A stretch of DNA of 64,000 nucleotides from Listeria swaminathanii (lineage in GTDB: Bacteria > Bacillota > Bacilli > Lactobacillales > Listeriaceae). The translations under genes were made by a program, and so were the position numbers. The first letter of the stretch is position 1, and every line of letters begins with the position of its first letter. Under the pieces are notes generated by a model that had not been told where the DNA came from, ran no database searches, and saw only the letters and a list, made by a program, of their open reading frames with translations. Positions 1 through 10,331 of the stretch are shown one piece after another. Where the stretch lies: NCBI RefSeq assembly GCF_014229645.1, contig NZ_JAATOD010000001.1, forward strand, positions 806,001-870,000. The letters are read 5' to 3'.

Positions 1-378
1 GCAGCAACCTATAAAGGTAAAGCAACTAAAATAACTCGTGAAGCGCAAACAAGTAGAGGAACATACTATGAGTTTAGTGTTGATGGTAAAGTCATTGGCT
101 GGCTAGATAAAAAAGCTTTTGATGTTTACGATTCTATTGAATATAATAAGGCTATTAATATGACTGGATTACTGAGCAATGCACCAGGTAATGGTATCTG
201 GACAGAGCCTTATAGAACCATTGGAACTAAAAACGTCGGACAAGCAACTGCTTATGCGAATAAGACTGTACAGCTAGTGCGTGAAGCTAAAACAACGCGC
301 GCGACTTACTATCAAATGAGCGTTAATGGCAAAATAGTTGGTTGGGTCGATAAACGTGCTTTTACAAACGTTAAATAA
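1..378 (+). CDS. C-terminal end of GW-module surface autolysin (5' partial)
   Basis: The reading frame is open from base 1 to a TAA at 376-378, so only the last 125 residues are present. They form two GW-type cell-wall-binding modules, each ending in a GW dipeptide context (VIGWLDKKAF near residues 34-43, IVGWVDKRAF near 113-122). GW modules bind lipoteichoic acid and hold the protein non-covalently on the surface. The catalytic part lies outside the window. In Listeria an autolysin of the Aut type sits beside the teichoic acid cluster, which fits, but the enzyme class cannot be judged from these modules alone. Confidence 0.85.
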   Translation, partial: AATYKGKATKITREAQTSRGTYYEFSVDGKVIGWLDKKAFDVYDSIEYNKAINMTGLLSNAPGNGIWTEPYRTIGTKNVGQATAYANKTVQLVREAKTTRATYYQMSVNGKIVGWVDKRAFTNVK

Positions 379-379
379 T

Positions 380-417
380 AAAAAACCAGAGTGAGGCTTC
401 TCACTCTGGTTTTTTTA
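380..417. terminator. bidirectional terminator between autolysin and the convergent gene
   Basis: Perfect 10-base arms (ccagagtgag / ctcactctgg) around a 4-base loop, flanked by A and T runs on both sides, so it can serve both convergent genes. Confidence 0.9.
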
Positions 418-422
418 TGTGA

Positions 423-2429
423 TTAAGATTTAGTGATGTAAATAAGTTCTTTCAAGAAATCTTTGTAATATGGCGACTCAAAGTGAGAAAACGAATGTCC
501 GAATGGATAGTTGAAATCACCTATATATGTCTTTTTAGAAAAGTCGATTACGCGAGCTTCGGGCAATTTGGATAAGAAATAATTATTTAGGCGATCCCAG
601 AAGTAATTATTTTTTTCAATAGCCATTTTATTTTTATAGGTTACAACTTTACCATCTTCGTCATAATAGGAAGTAGTGAATCCACCTAAGTTTAAAATAA
701 CTCGATCGGCAGGGATTACTTCTGTCAATTTTTCGATGAATTGGTCTGCATAACCTTTCCATTCGTTAAAGAACGCTTCGTTATCAATATGGTCTAAAAT
801 CCGTTCATAAGAAATATCATTTAGTAACTGACTTTGTTCGATGACATAAGATAATGTAATCGCTGTTTCATCGTTTATCCAGATAACAGGACGAATGACA
901 TCAGGATAAAGGTCGATTAGGAAATAATCCGAGTTTGAATCTTTGAGATTGGTAAAGAAGTCTTTTTTCCAATCTTCCACTACAAACGCTTTTTCACTTT
1001 TGGCGATATCGGTATATTTATCTAAATTAACTTGTTCAGCAGGTTTCGTCATAACACTGATGATAGACGAATGGAACTGCGTGAAATTACATTCGAAAAA
1101 GGCTTTATAATCTGGATTAAAGAATGGTGATGAATTAAAAGCATTACGGCTAAAACAAGTTCCCATAACAGCAATTTTAGTTATATCTTCTTTAATCTTA
1201 GGTGCAGCAACAGTAAGGCAAGCTAAATTATTGAAATCATTTTTTGTTAGTTGCGCCTTGAATTGTTTGTTAGCAATATCAAAGAAATCGGAGGAGTCAA
1301 GTTCAATCGTATTTGGGACCAAAATAGGTAGGTCGGGCATGTTTTGGGAACGCAGGAAGAAATCCCAGGTCGCGTCTGGTTTATTGATTGGACCAGCTAA
1401 GAAATCTTTTTTGCTAATTTGAGCAGAATATTTAGTGAGCCCTTTTTTTAGTGGCCAAACTTGTTCTACATTATATTCGAATGTATTCGCTTTTTTGTCC
1501 AATCGTTTTGCAACAATTTGACTATCTGAAAAGCTGCTTTCTAATTTGAATTGTAATGTAATATCACTTTTTGATTCTTTAAGTTGTGTTAAACTAATTA
1601 ATCCTTGAATATTCTTTTTGAAATAGAAGGATAAGCGATTGGATCCAGTGACATAAGACCGTAGTGAAGCAAAAAGTGGTGCGCCTATTTCAATTTCTCT
1701 AGGTATAGAAGGCTTCATATCTGGGTTAATAGACAAGAAAGCAGATAATCCGGTTTGCTCACTGCTAGAGGATACTTCAATCATCGCATCAAGAATATTT
1801 GTATTATCTACTAAGAAATCAGCAGATAACTCTTTGATTGGTACAGAGAAATTAACCGTATTATCATTAATAACCCCTAAATCAAAGACTTGTTGTTGTT
1901 CATGGAATAAATAAAAACTTGGTGTAGGTCTGCGTTTGAGAACTAATTTTGCGTTAAATTCGTGTGCTGGAAGGGAAGAGTTGATTTTGATAGCGCCAGA
2001 CATAACGTCTTTATCTAACGTATAGTTTTCTATAGAAGCAAATAGTTCGATAGGTTTACTAACAAGTGTCAAAACTCCTTCTGGAAAATCAAAATGATAC
2101 TGGTAAAGCGAGTTAGCCGGTTGGAACGGTTTATTTATAATAGGTCCATCTGTTATTAAATTTGTGTACGGATAATCACCATTTACTTTGAATTTCCATA
2201 CAGTTTGATTGTTAGGTAGAGAAAGATTGGCAAGTTCATCAACAGAAATAAGCGCTGTAAATGAATTCTTATCTTGAGTAAAAGGAATATCTAACTTTTG
2301 TTCAGGGTGTTTATATTCTCGGACTTCGTTGTAGTATGCTTGTATACTACTGATTTTTCCATCTGAAAAACCGTGCAACTTCCATGTTTTAGATTCTATT
2401 AGCTGAATTTCCTTAATGTAAAATTTCAT
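423..2429 (-). CDS. DUF6270 / SGNH-like protein of the cell-wall polymer locus
   Basis: 668 residues with no signal peptide or membrane segment. The N-terminal two thirds is beta-rich and repetitive, with sandwich-like segments around residues 1-100, 120-235 and 245-350. The C-terminal third starts with MGTCFSRN (about 422-429), resembling the first block of SGNH/GDSL-type hydrolases, and ends with a conserved-looking FGHSFSHFE block (about 643-651) that could supply the His. This arrangement resembles the DUF6270 family found in capsule and teichoic acid loci. The start is fixed by AAGGAG 6 bases upstream. It is transcribed away from the following glycosyltransferase genes. The role (for example adding or removing an acyl or other substituent) is inference; substrate unknown. 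Confidence 0.6.
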   Translation of the reverse strand: MKFYIKEIQLIESKTWKLHGFSDGKISSIQAYYNEVREYKHPEQKLDIPFTQDKNSFTALISVDELANLSLPNNQTVWKFKVNGDYPYTNLITDGPIINKPFQPANSLYQYHFDFPEGVLTLVSKPIELFASIENYTLDKDVMSGAIKINSSLPAHEFNAKLVLKRRPTPSFYLFHEQQQVFDLGVINDNTVNFSVPIKELSADFLVDNTNILDAMIEVSSSSEQTGLSAFLSINPDMKPSIPREIEIGAPLFASLRSYVTGSNRLSFYFKKNIQGLISLTQLKESKSDITLQFKLESSFSDSQIVAKRLDKKANTFEYNVEQVWPLKKGLTKYSAQISKKDFLAGPINKPDATWDFFLRSQNMPDLPILVPNTIELDSSDFFDIANKQFKAQLTKNDFNNLACLTVAAPKIKEDITKIAVMGTCFSRNAFNSSPFFNPDYKAFFECNFTQFHSSIISVMTKPAEQVNLDKYTDIAKSEKAFVVEDWKKDFFTNLKDSNSDYFLIDLYPDVIRPVIWINDETAITLSYVIEQSQLLNDISYERILDHIDNEAFFNEWKGYADQFIEKLTEVIPADRVILNLGGFTTSYYDEDGKVVTYKNKMAIEKNNYFWDRLNNYFLSKLPEARVIDFSKKTYIGDFNYPFGHSFSHFESPYYKDFLKELIYITKS

Positions 2430-2638
2430 CTTTAACTCCTTAAAATTTAATTATCTTATTGTATATTTTAGCATATATTAATAGAATTCCCTACAAAAAT
2501 TAATTAAAGTTAGAGGTTTTGAGCCTGGTTTTTTTAGGAGGCAATTTTGATTTTTGAGAGGGGATGGAAAATGATATTAAAATGTAAGTGGATTTTGGTT
2601 TAGAATGGCTATACAGTGGATTATTTTTGTATAGATAG

Positions 2639-2667
2639 TTGATAAACTGTTGTAAATAAGATATGCT
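2639..2667 (+). promoter_or_regulatory. SigA-type promoter for the glycosyltransferase operon
   Basis: TTGATA (2639-2644) and TATGCT (2662-2667) with a 17-base spacer, 45 bases before the GTG start at 2713. No other good match lies in the 283-base divergent gap. Confidence 0.55.
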
Positions 2668-2712
2668 GTAGATACTGAATTTTATAGAATAGCATATCAG
2701 TAAGGGGTTGTA

Positions 2713-3702
2713 GTGAGAGTGGAAAAACCATTTTTAACAGTTGTGGTGCCTTGTTATAATGAAGAGGAAGTTCTAAGTGAGAGCGTTGCACAACTAACAA
2801 ATATTATACAAAAATTAGTGATGAGTGAATCAATCAGCAACAAAAGTCAGATTATGTTTGTAGATGATGGAAGTAAAGATAAAACTTGGGAACTTATACA
2901 ACAATACTCAGAATCAAATGAGCATGTTTCAGGATTGAAATTAAGCCGTAATTACGGACATCAAGGCGCGTTGCTTGCAGGTTTAACAGAAGCACATGCC
3001 TATTCAGATTGTGTGGTGTCAATTGATGCCGACCTACAAGATGATGTGAATGCAATTATCGAGTTTATAGAAAAATACCATGAAGGCTACGATGTGGTTT
3101 ATGGTGTGCGCGACAAACGTGATACAGATACTTACTTTAAGAGAAACTCAGCGTTAGCTTTCTATAGAATTATGAGTAAACTTGGCGTTAACATGGTTCC
3201 AAATCATGCTGACTATCGATTACTTAGCAAACGGGCATTAACCGAATTTTTACGTTATAAAGAAGAAAATATGTTTATCCGTGGTATCGTGCCATTATTA
3301 GGATTTAAATCTACCAAAGTATTCTACAATCGAAATGAAAGATTTGCGGGTGAATCCAAATATCCATTGAAGAAAATGGTATTATTTGCGGTGGACGGGA
3401 TTACTTCCTTCAGCGTTGCGCCTATTCGATTGTTACTAGTTATTGGATCTGTTATTTTTATGATTGGTGTAGTCATGGGTATTTATGCGATTGTCCAAAA
3501 AATAATTGGTGCGGTTGTACCTGGTTGGACTTCTTTAATCGTCTCTCTATGGTTAATCGGCGGTATCCAGTTAATCGGAATTGGTGTGTTAGGTGAATAC
3601 ATTGGAAAAATCTTCAAACAAGTCAAAGAACGTCCTCGCTTTACGATTGAAGAGAACGTTTTTGAAACGAAATGTAAGGAAAATAAAATCAACGAGAGAT
3701 AG
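2713..3702 (+). CDS. polyprenyl-phosphate glycosyltransferase, GT2 family (GtrB/DPM1-like)
   Basis: 329 residues. A GT-A catalytic domain carries DDGS (51-54) and DADLQDD (105-111), the metal and sugar-nucleotide binding signatures of GT2. Two hydrophobic segments follow (about 232-260 and 275-300), the layout of enzymes that load a sugar onto undecaprenyl phosphate at the inner membrane face. The GTG start has TAAGGGG 6 bases before it. The next gene starts 11 bases after the stop and encodes a large membrane protein, so the pair looks like the first and last steps of a C55-P-sugar glycosylation pathway that decorates a teichoic acid. The sugar cannot be told from sequence. Confidence 0.85.
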   Translation: MRVEKPFLTVVVPCYNEEEVLSESVAQLTNIIQKLVMSESISNKSQIMFVDDGSKDKTWELIQQYSESNEHVSGLKLSRNYGHQGALLAGLTEAHAYSDCVVSIDADLQDDVNAIIEFIEKYHEGYDVVYGVRDKRDTDTYFKRNSALAFYRIMSKLGVNMVPNHADYRLLSKRALTEFLRYKEENMFIRGIVPLLGFKSTKVFYNRNERFAGESKYPLKKMVLFAVDGITSFSVAPIRLLLVIGSVIFMIGVVMGIYAIVQKIIGAVVPGWTSLIVSLWLIGGIQLIGIGVLGEYIGKIFKQVKERPRFTIEENVFETKCKENKINER

Positions 3703-3713
3703 GTGTAAAGAAA

Positions 3714-5816
3714 GTGAAGAATAGGTTAGCTTATATTTTTAATGCGTTTTTTATACTTATTTTTGGTTACTTACTTTGCATAAGCATTTTTAAACCGCAA
3801 GAGATCAGTTTTAATCATCCAAGTATATTTATCATTTTTAGTGCTGCGGCGCTTTTAGTTCTTATTGGAATTTATCAGTTATTTACGAAATTGAATAAAA
3901 AAGGAGATGGTGTAATAACCATCTTTTTGGTGAGCTTGATTATATTAACGCAAATATACTTACTCTTCTCTTTAAGAATGGATTCATTTGCGGATGCTTT
4001 TGTCATCAAAGGTGAGGCCTTGAAAATGCTTGCTAATGGTGGACATGCAACGGTGCAAGATTATTTCTTAATGTACCCTAATAATGTTTTTATAACGATT
4101 ATCCGCTACTGGTTATACTCTTTTGGAGGAACACTGGGTATTAGTAATACGTATCTACTAGAAAGTGCCTTCTTATTTGTTTGCATGAACATAACTATTT
4201 TTGTATTGTATTGGATTGTTCGCAAAGAAAATGGTACTAAATTCGGTAATATTTATTTATTAATTGTGCTATTTTGTGTACCTTTACTTGGTTACATTTG
4301 GTATTTTTATACAGATACACTTGTATTACCTTTTACTGCACTTATTGCATTGTTTTATTATCTTTACACGAAAAATAGTAAGTGGTGGTATTTTATTTTT
4401 ATCGGGTTACTGTTTGCGATAGGTTATCAGATTAAGCCTAATATCATCATTTTACTTCCAGCAATGCTTATTCATCTTTGTTTTATTCGAAATTGGCGAA
4501 AAATTCTTTTGAATACACTTGTTTTATTGGTTTGCTTTTTCAGCTTGAGCACCGCATTTACACCAATTGCTGAGAGTTATGGCTTCAAGAAAGATCCAAC
4601 AGTAGAATTTCCGCAAACACATTGGCTTATGATGGGGCTTGGCGATCCAGCTGGGCGTTATAATCGAGAAGATGTAACTTACACTTCTGAATTTAAAACA
4701 AAAGAAGAAAAAGAAGCGGCAAATATCGAAAAAATTAAAGAACGAATTGAAGAACATGGACCGCTTGGCTTATTGAAGCTTTTTGATAATAAAGTATTAA
4801 ATACTTGGACGGACGGGACGCGCGCTTATACATGGTACATTAATTCAGCGCTTGAATATCCTGCGCCATACGATTATTTCTTTGGGGATAAACGTGTTGT
4901 GACAGAATTGCCTGCTCAAATGTTCCATATCATCAACTTATTTTTAATTTGTTTAGGTGCTTTACGTTTTTATAAGAAGAAGGAATTCGATATGTCCTTT
5001 TTCGTTAATATTGCACTCGTTGGTGTTTGGTTGTTCCATTTATTTTGGGAAGCAAATCAACGTTATATCATGTTTATCACACCACTGATGATTTTGTCCT
5101 CTATCTATGGATTTAAATTTATAGTAGAATCATTATATACGAAGAAATTTGATTTAAAAAAAGGGCTGAGAAAAGGCTTTTTAATTGTTACTTTCTGTGT
5201 GTTTTTGTTGAGTACTGTTACTTTTGCATATATTGGAAATACAGTTGCTGGGCAAACGCAAGATATAAATAAATACCTTGTTAAACAGAGCTATGCCCAT
5301 ATTCAATTGGCAGTTAATAGCAATCAAACTATTAAGCAGACTTTTAATGTAAGTGATCCATTTAATTCTATCCAATTAGCTATTCTAAAAGCACCTGATG
5401 CAGATAGTAAATATCGAATTAAAGTTATTAATAAAACAAATAAAAAAGAAGTTTATAATGAAGTGATAGAGGGCTCAGAATTTGAAGAGTCAAAAAATTA
5501 TCAAATAAATGTAAACGAAAAGCCAAAAGGCAAAACAGAGTACGTTATTGAAGTCTATCAAGTGGAAAATAAAAATCCTAAAGAACCGCTAATGCTTGGT
5601 ACTTACATTTCGGATATAGTGGATCTTTATCCATATGGTGCTTTGTACATTAAAGGTAAAGCAAGAGAGAAACAAGATATTGGTTTTAGTGTTTCGACAG
5701 TCGCTTCTGAGCCGATAATACCGAAATACGTATCTATTATTTTTGATTTAGGTGTTATAATTATTTTCGCAGGAACATATTATGTGTTTAGAAGAAAAGC
5801 TGAAGACAATGGATGA
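3714..5816 (+). CDS. large multi-pass membrane protein, likely GT-C glycosyltransferase
   Basis: 700 residues. Roughly a dozen hydrophobic segments occupy residues 7-505. The first large outer loop holds an acidic MDSFADAF stretch near residue 90, as expected for GT-C enzymes that use polyprenyl-phosphate sugars. A soluble, probably extracytoplasmic beta-rich domain spans about 505-675, and a last membrane segment is followed by an RRK positive end. Start is GTG with AGGTG overlapping the stop of the preceding gene, suggesting translational coupling. The partner upstream would supply the lipid-linked sugar. The class is inferred from topology and context; it resembles the role of the YfhO-type teichoic acid glycosyltransferases of Listeria without clearly being that family. 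Confidence 0.65.
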   Translation: MKNRLAYIFNAFFILIFGYLLCISIFKPQEISFNHPSIFIIFSAAALLVLIGIYQLFTKLNKKGDGVITIFLVSLIILTQIYLLFSLRMDSFADAFVIKGEALKMLANGGHATVQDYFLMYPNNVFITIIRYWLYSFGGTLGISNTYLLESAFLFVCMNITIFVLYWIVRKENGTKFGNIYLLIVLFCVPLLGYIWYFYTDTLVLPFTALIALFYYLYTKNSKWWYFIFIGLLFAIGYQIKPNIIILLPAMLIHLCFIRNWRKILLNTLVLLVCFFSLSTAFTPIAESYGFKKDPTVEFPQTHWLMMGLGDPAGRYNREDVTYTSEFKTKEEKEAANIEKIKERIEEHGPLGLLKLFDNKVLNTWTDGTRAYTWYINSALEYPAPYDYFFGDKRVVTELPAQMFHIINLFLICLGALRFYKKKEFDMSFFVNIALVGVWLFHLFWEANQRYIMFITPLMILSSIYGFKFIVESLYTKKFDLKKGLRKGFLIVTFCVFLLSTVTFAYIGNTVAGQTQDINKYLVKQSYAHIQLAVNSNQTIKQTFNVSDPFNSIQLAILKAPDADSKYRIKVINKTNKKEVYNEVIEGSEFEESKNYQINVNEKPKGKTEYVIEVYQVENKNPKEPLMLGTYISDIVDLYPYGALYIKGKAREKQDIGFSVSTVASEPIIPKYVSIIFDLGVIIIFAGTYYVFRRKAEDNG

Positions 5817-5846
5817 CATATATTTTGAATTGGGGAGAGTCTATAA

Positions 5847-8171
5847 ATGAACATTGATTCAAATAATAACATCGATAAGAATCGAGAAGCTGGGATTAGT
5901 ATTATTATTCCACTCTATAATGTGGAAGAAGTAATTCTGGAAACTCTCGAAAGCATTCATGAGCAGACATTTGACATGTACGAAGTTTTATTAATTGACG
6001 ATGGTTCGACTGATAAAACAATAGAGATGGTAACGGAATATATAGCGGATAAGCCGAAATTCAAGTTGCATACACAACCGAATGGTGGACCGGCTTCGGC
6101 TAGGAACCATGGCTTACGTCTTGCGAATAGAATGTATATTTGTTTTGTAGACAGCGACGATATTATTCCTAACTACGCGTTGCAACTTATGTATGATGGT
6201 GCAATATCCACTGGTTCAAAATTAATTACTGGTGCAACGAAGCGATTTAATTCAGAGGATGAATGGTTTATTCCGATGCATATTCAATACAATATTGCGA
6301 AACCGGGGCTGAAAACACTTTTGAAAAATCCGGAGTTGTTTTATTCGATTGGCCCTTGCGCGAAATTGTACCATCATTCTTTAATAGATGGTGTGTTTTT
6401 CCCTGAGAATATTCGTTACGGTGAAGACCAGCCATTTGTTTTACATGCTTTGTTACAAGCAGAAAATATTTATACTGTAGAGAAAGTGGTTTATTATTAC
6501 CGTTTACGTGACGGGGAATCGCAATCTTTAACACAATCTGTAAATAAAGACCCTATTCGTATTTTAAAATCTGTTTTCCAAATTTTTGACTACGGGGAAG
6601 CAGAGCTACTGAAAAATAATACGGAATATGAAGTGGCATTAAAATATTATCAACGAGTATCTAGCATAGAACTTTGGGGCGCTTTGAGAGCTGCTATTGA
6701 AAGCAAGAAAAGTGAAAACCAAAAAATTGCGTTTACGATGACGTTAGATTGGTTAAAAACAAAATCAGATGACTTCCTAAATATTATTCCTTCGTTTAGA
6801 TATTTCTTATTGTTTAGTAGTATTGAGCGCGTTCGTTATATTACGAAAGATAATAAAGAGAACTATCGCCAACTGATTACGTATTTATGGGATAGACAAG
6901 GCGAAGAAGCTAAAATTGCGTTTAGAAAAACGTACCCTGTTCATATGAAAGCTGCTTTGCAAATTATGGAAAATAATAACTGGAGTGATGCGCGTAAAAT
7001 CTCCTTTAAGTTTATTATTCGCCGTCAATTTAAGGCACCTATTTTGATTCGTAAAATAAGCAGAGGGATCATCTTTAGAATTGCTACGTGGCTGCCGCGT
7101 AAAAAGGATCAGGTTATTCTGGCTACAGAACGTAGTACAAGTTTAGAAGGTAATTTATTAGCTATTTATGATTACATGTTTTATAACAATATGCCGCAAA
7201 AAGTATATGTATTTTTACGGAAAAATCGTAATTGGTTTGAAATGTTCCAATTGTATTATGCGCTTGGGCGGACTAAAACGATTGTGCTAGATGATTATTA
7301 TAATAAAATTTATGGTTTGAAGTTTAATAAAAAAACACATGTTATCCAATCGTGGCATGCAACCGGTGCTTTCAAAAAGTTTGGTTTTAGTGCGCTGGAA
7401 GGTACAGATGCCAATACCGAAGAATTTGAAACACGTGCGCACTCGCCGTATACGGATGTGCTTGTTAGTTCAGAAGGAATTATTCCTGAGTATATGGAAG
7501 CCTTTAGAAAACAAGCCAATCAAATTAAACCAATTGGTGTGCCGAGAACAGATGTGTTTTTTGACCAAGAATATGTAGATTATACAAAAGAAAAATATAT
7601 GAAAATGTATCCGCAACTACGCGATAAAAAAGTATTGCTTTATGCTCCAACGTTCCGCGGTGGTCCGAATGAACGCTTTAATTATAGCGTTGTACTCGAT
7701 ATTGCTGCTTTGAAAAAAGAGCTTGGTGATACGCATATTCTTATTTTGAAATTCCATCCAGTTATTAAAAACGTGTCATTTAACGTAGATGAGGACGATC
7801 CATTTATTTTAGATTTAACATTGAATAACGATATTAATGATTTAATGCTATTCAGTGATGCGCTTATTACGGACTATTCTTCGGTAATTTTCGAGTTTAG
7901 TTTGATGAATAAACCAATTTATTTCTTTGCTTATGATATTGATGATTATTTGGATGAACGTGGATTTTATTTCGATTATAAAGCAACTATTCCAGGCGAA
8001 GTATTTAAAGATACACCATCACTTATTAATTCCATCAAAACTGGGAAATATAATTATGATGAACTGGAAGTCTTTAAGAAGAAATTTGTTGGAAGCCTAG
8101 ATGGTAATTCAACGAAGCGTTTTGTAGAGACGTATATCGGAAAAGCGGATGAGGAAGTGAAAGATTTATGA
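5847..8171 (+). CDS. bifunctional glycosyltransferase (GT2) / CDP-glycerol glycerophosphotransferase-like protein
   Basis: 774 residues with two domains. Residues about 17-250 are GT2, with DDGSTDKT at 51-58 and SDDI near 107. Residues about 415-770 match the TagF/TagB polyol-phosphate transferase family: QSWHATGAFKKFG near 500, GVPRTDVFF, LYAPTF, LKFHPV, and LITDYSSVIFEF near 672. The first and last of these hold the catalytic His and the CDP-binding region. Such fusions (GgaB type) build wall polymers in which sugar alternates with polyol phosphate, so it could make a teichoic acid with sugar in the main chain. GGGGAGAG precedes the ATG. It overlaps the next gene by 4 bases. Confidence 0.8.
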   Translation: MNIDSNNNIDKNREAGISIIIPLYNVEEVILETLESIHEQTFDMYEVLLIDDGSTDKTIEMVTEYIADKPKFKLHTQPNGGPASARNHGLRLANRMYICFVDSDDIIPNYALQLMYDGAISTGSKLITGATKRFNSEDEWFIPMHIQYNIAKPGLKTLLKNPELFYSIGPCAKLYHHSLIDGVFFPENIRYGEDQPFVLHALLQAENIYTVEKVVYYYRLRDGESQSLTQSVNKDPIRILKSVFQIFDYGEAELLKNNTEYEVALKYYQRVSSIELWGALRAAIESKKSENQKIAFTMTLDWLKTKSDDFLNIIPSFRYFLLFSSIERVRYITKDNKENYRQLITYLWDRQGEEAKIAFRKTYPVHMKAALQIMENNNWSDARKISFKFIIRRQFKAPILIRKISRGIIFRIATWLPRKKDQVILATERSTSLEGNLLAIYDYMFYNNMPQKVYVFLRKNRNWFEMFQLYYALGRTKTIVLDDYYNKIYGLKFNKKTHVIQSWHATGAFKKFGFSALEGTDANTEEFETRAHSPYTDVLVSSEGIIPEYMEAFRKQANQIKPIGVPRTDVFFDQEYVDYTKEKYMKMYPQLRDKKVLLYAPTFRGGPNERFNYSVVLDIAALKKELGDTHILILKFHPVIKNVSFNVDEDDPFILDLTLNNDINDLMLFSDALITDYSSVIFEFSLMNKPIYFFAYDIDDYLDERGFYFDYKATIPGEVFKDTPSLINSIKTGKYNYDELEVFKKKFVGSLDGNSTKRFVETYIGKADEEVKDL

Positions 8172-9178
8172 GCATAGTAGTAGAACAACTCGTTATAAAA
8201 GACACTGATGAAAGATGGGGAAGTTCTTATCTTTTGGAGCAAATAAAAAATAATGTTGCTACTACAAAAGCTGATTTTGTGATGGTCTGTTCGGAAAGTG
8301 AACAAAATATTCTTTCGCAAATCCAAGACTATATTGCTCGTTTTACCGACAATATGGCTGGAGCAGATATTCACTTATTTAGTCAAAATCCTGTTTTTGT
8401 CCAACATCTACGCAAATTACCAAATGAAGATAGTTATGAAATGACAGATACGCTGCAATTTTTAGAAGAAACTATCCCGAGTCCGACAAGCACCTATTTA
8501 GAACGTGATCCACATATGTTATTAGAAGAAGTGGGACAATACATTTTGTACAATGTTTCCTTTTTGAAAGATTATTTCGAAAAAGCAGACGTATCTCATC
8601 AATTAATTAACATTTTCCATCAGGCCAATATGGTTTGGAAACATAGTGTTTTGGAAGAAACAAGAAAGAATGAAGCGAAGATAAAAATTCCTGATGACTA
8701 CAAGATAAGTGATATGGTGGATTGTTGGTCATACTACCGAAACTTAGAAAATAGTTTCACAACGCTAAGTTTGGAATTGCTTGATTTTGACAAGAACTTA
8801 TTTAATTATTTGATTCGAACAAAATTAGGACCGATTTTCCAAACAAAATTACTAGCTGGAGATTTAACGGAAGCAAAAGATGCGCTAGATGCATTGACTG
8901 CTTTTCTTGAAGCGAACAACAAGCGACTTGTGAGTGAACTGGTTTCGCTAGGCTACTTTTATATACAAGTTCCGGTAAAAGAATATCCGATTTGGGGCAG
9001 CAACAAACCATTTGGAACGGCTTATTTAAAATTCTTAAAAGTTCTTTTTGAGAAAATGCATTATCAAACGAAGCAATATAATTTAGCTTTTTATAGACGT
9101 GCTACGAATGCTGTATATAAGGCGGTTGGTTTGAATTCGTTAAATCCAATTGCTAAATGTCACAAACTTTATTTTTAA
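8168..9178 (+). CDS. unknown protein coupled to the glycosyltransferase fusion
   Basis: 336 residues, starting at the ATGA overlap with the preceding gene, so probably translated with it. Soluble, mostly helical by composition, no signal peptide or membrane segment. No family was recognised and no GT motifs (DxD, HxxG) are visible. Placement as the last gene of a wall-polymer operon before a strong terminator suggests a helper of the GT/TagF fusion, but this rests on position only. Confidence 0.6.
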   Translation: MSIVVEQLVIKDTDERWGSSYLLEQIKNNVATTKADFVMVCSESEQNILSQIQDYIARFTDNMAGADIHLFSQNPVFVQHLRKLPNEDSYEMTDTLQFLEETIPSPTSTYLERDPHMLLEEVGQYILYNVSFLKDYFEKADVSHQLINIFHQANMVWKHSVLEETRKNEAKIKIPDDYKISDMVDCWSYYRNLENSFTTLSLELLDFDKNLFNYLIRTKLGPIFQTKLLAGDLTEAKDALDALTAFLEANNKRLVSELVSLGYFYIQVPVKEYPIWGSNKPFGTAYLKFLKVLFEKMHYQTKQYNLAFYRRATNAVYKAVGLNSLNPIAKCHKLYF

Positions 9179-9186
9179 ATGAGTTC

Positions 9187-9222
9187 AAAAAAGAAACGAC
9201 AACTTGTTGTCGTTTCTTTTTT
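9187..9222. terminator. bidirectional terminator between wall-polymer operon and galU
   Basis: 16-base arms (9187-9202 and 9207-9222) around CTTG, with A and T runs on both ends. The right arm touches the stop codon of the convergent galU. Confidence 0.9.
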
Positions 9223-10106
9223 TATTTATCATTTTTGTGAATTTGTTTGTGTAAATCATCAATTAACGTTTTCACATCATCCTTGATTTCAGGATGTTTT
9301 AAAGCGAATTGCATCGTTGTTTGAATGAAGCCAAATTTATCGCCGACATCAAAGCGTTGGCCTTCAAAATCATAGGCAAAAACACGTTGTACTTCATTTA
9401 AACTATTGATGGCATCTGTTAATTGGATTTCGCCGCCAGCGCCTGGTTCTTGCGTTTCTAGGAAGTCGAAAATTTGTGGAGTTAATAAGTAACGTCCAAG
9501 AATTGCTAGGTCAGATGGAGCTTTGTCTGGATCTGGTTTTTCGACAAAACCTTTTACATTGTATAAGTTCTTGTCGTATTCATTAATTGGATCAATGATA
9601 CCGTAGCGATATGTTTCCGCGTGAGGAACTGTTTGTACGCCGATTACAGAGCTATGTGTTTTTTCGTATTGATTCATTAATTGTTTGGAACAAGGTGTTT
9701 TTGACTCTACAATATCATCGCCTAACATAACGATAAACGGTTCATTGCCGACGAAACCTTTTGCTTGAAGGATGGCATCACCTAGTCCTTTTGGTTTCGC
9801 TTGACGAATAAAGTGTAAGTTAATGTTGGTTGTTTGTTCTACTAAATGTAACAATTCAAGTTTATTTTTTTCCCGTAGATTGTTTTCAAGTTCGGGTACG
9901 GAATCAAAGTGGTCTTCGATAGCGCGTTTTCCTTTACCTGTAACAATTAAGATGTCCTCGATACCTGATGCTACTGCTTCTTCCACTATGTATTGAATAG
10001 TTGGTTTATCCACGATTGGTAAAATCTCTTTAGGCATTGCTTTTGTAGCTGGTAAAAAACGTGTTCCTAAACCAGCTGCTGGAATTACAGCTTTTTTTAC
10101 TCTCAT
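9222..10106 (-). CDS. galU: UTP-glucose-1-phosphate uridylyltransferase
   Basis: 294 residues, the usual length for bacterial GalU/GtaB. The N-terminal nucleotidyltransferase signature [18 protein letters not shown] (about 10-27) and IVDKPTIQY are complete; the acidic MLGDD and GFVEKPD blocks follow. It makes UDP-glucose, the precursor for sugar decoration of teichoic acids and for glycolipid anchors. Start chosen by AGAAGGAGAT before the ATG. It stands alone on the minus strand between two plus-strand wall operons. More than one GalU paralogue may exist in the genome, so this may not be the only UDP-glucose source. Confidence 0.95.
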   Translation of the reverse strand: MRVKKAVIPAAGLGTRFLPATKAMPKEILPIVDKPTIQYIVEEAVASGIEDILIVTGKGKRAIEDHFDSVPELENNLREKNKLELLHLVEQTTNINLHFIRQAKPKGLGDAILQAKGFVGNEPFIVMLGDDIVESKTPCSKQLMNQYEKTHSSVIGVQTVPHAETYRYGIIDPINEYDKNLYNVKGFVEKPDPDKAPSDLAILGRYLLTPQIFDFLETQEPGAGGEIQLTDAINSLNEVQRVFAYDFEGQRFDVGDKFGFIQTTMQFALKHPEIKDDVKTLIDDLHKQIHKNDK

Positions 10107-10151
10107 TTTTAATAATCTCCTTCTAATCTAAAATATATATAGACCCACTTA

Positions 10152-10181
10152 ATTATACGCTATCTGGCTTTGGGTTTACAA
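10152..10181 (-). promoter_or_regulatory. promoter for galU
   Basis: On the minus strand TTGTAA (10181-10176) and TATAAT (10157-10152) are separated by 18 bases, about 45 bases before the galU start. Confidence 0.6.
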
Positions 10182-10281
10182 GTTTTTAACGGTCATGTGC
10201 ATAAAATAGCAAGTTTTTACAAAGGGTCTAATTAAAATACATAAAGGCGCAGATCGAAGCTAGTTTGTTATACAAGTTTTA

Positions 10282-10290
10282 TGTTATAAT
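10282..10290 (+). promoter_or_regulatory. extended -10 promoter for tarIJ
   Basis: TGTTATAAT forms an extended -10 (TG-N-TATAAT) 41 bases before the tarI ATG. No convincing -35 is present, as often tolerated with this element. Confidence 0.55.
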
Positions 10291-10331
10291 GTAACAGGTC
10301 AATATAAAAAACAGTTAAAGGAGATTAGAGG

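Noticed and set aside
8054..8374. 106-codon antisense frame across the end of the GT/TagF fusion
   Set aside because: Shadow of two overlapping well-supported genes; no ribosome site.
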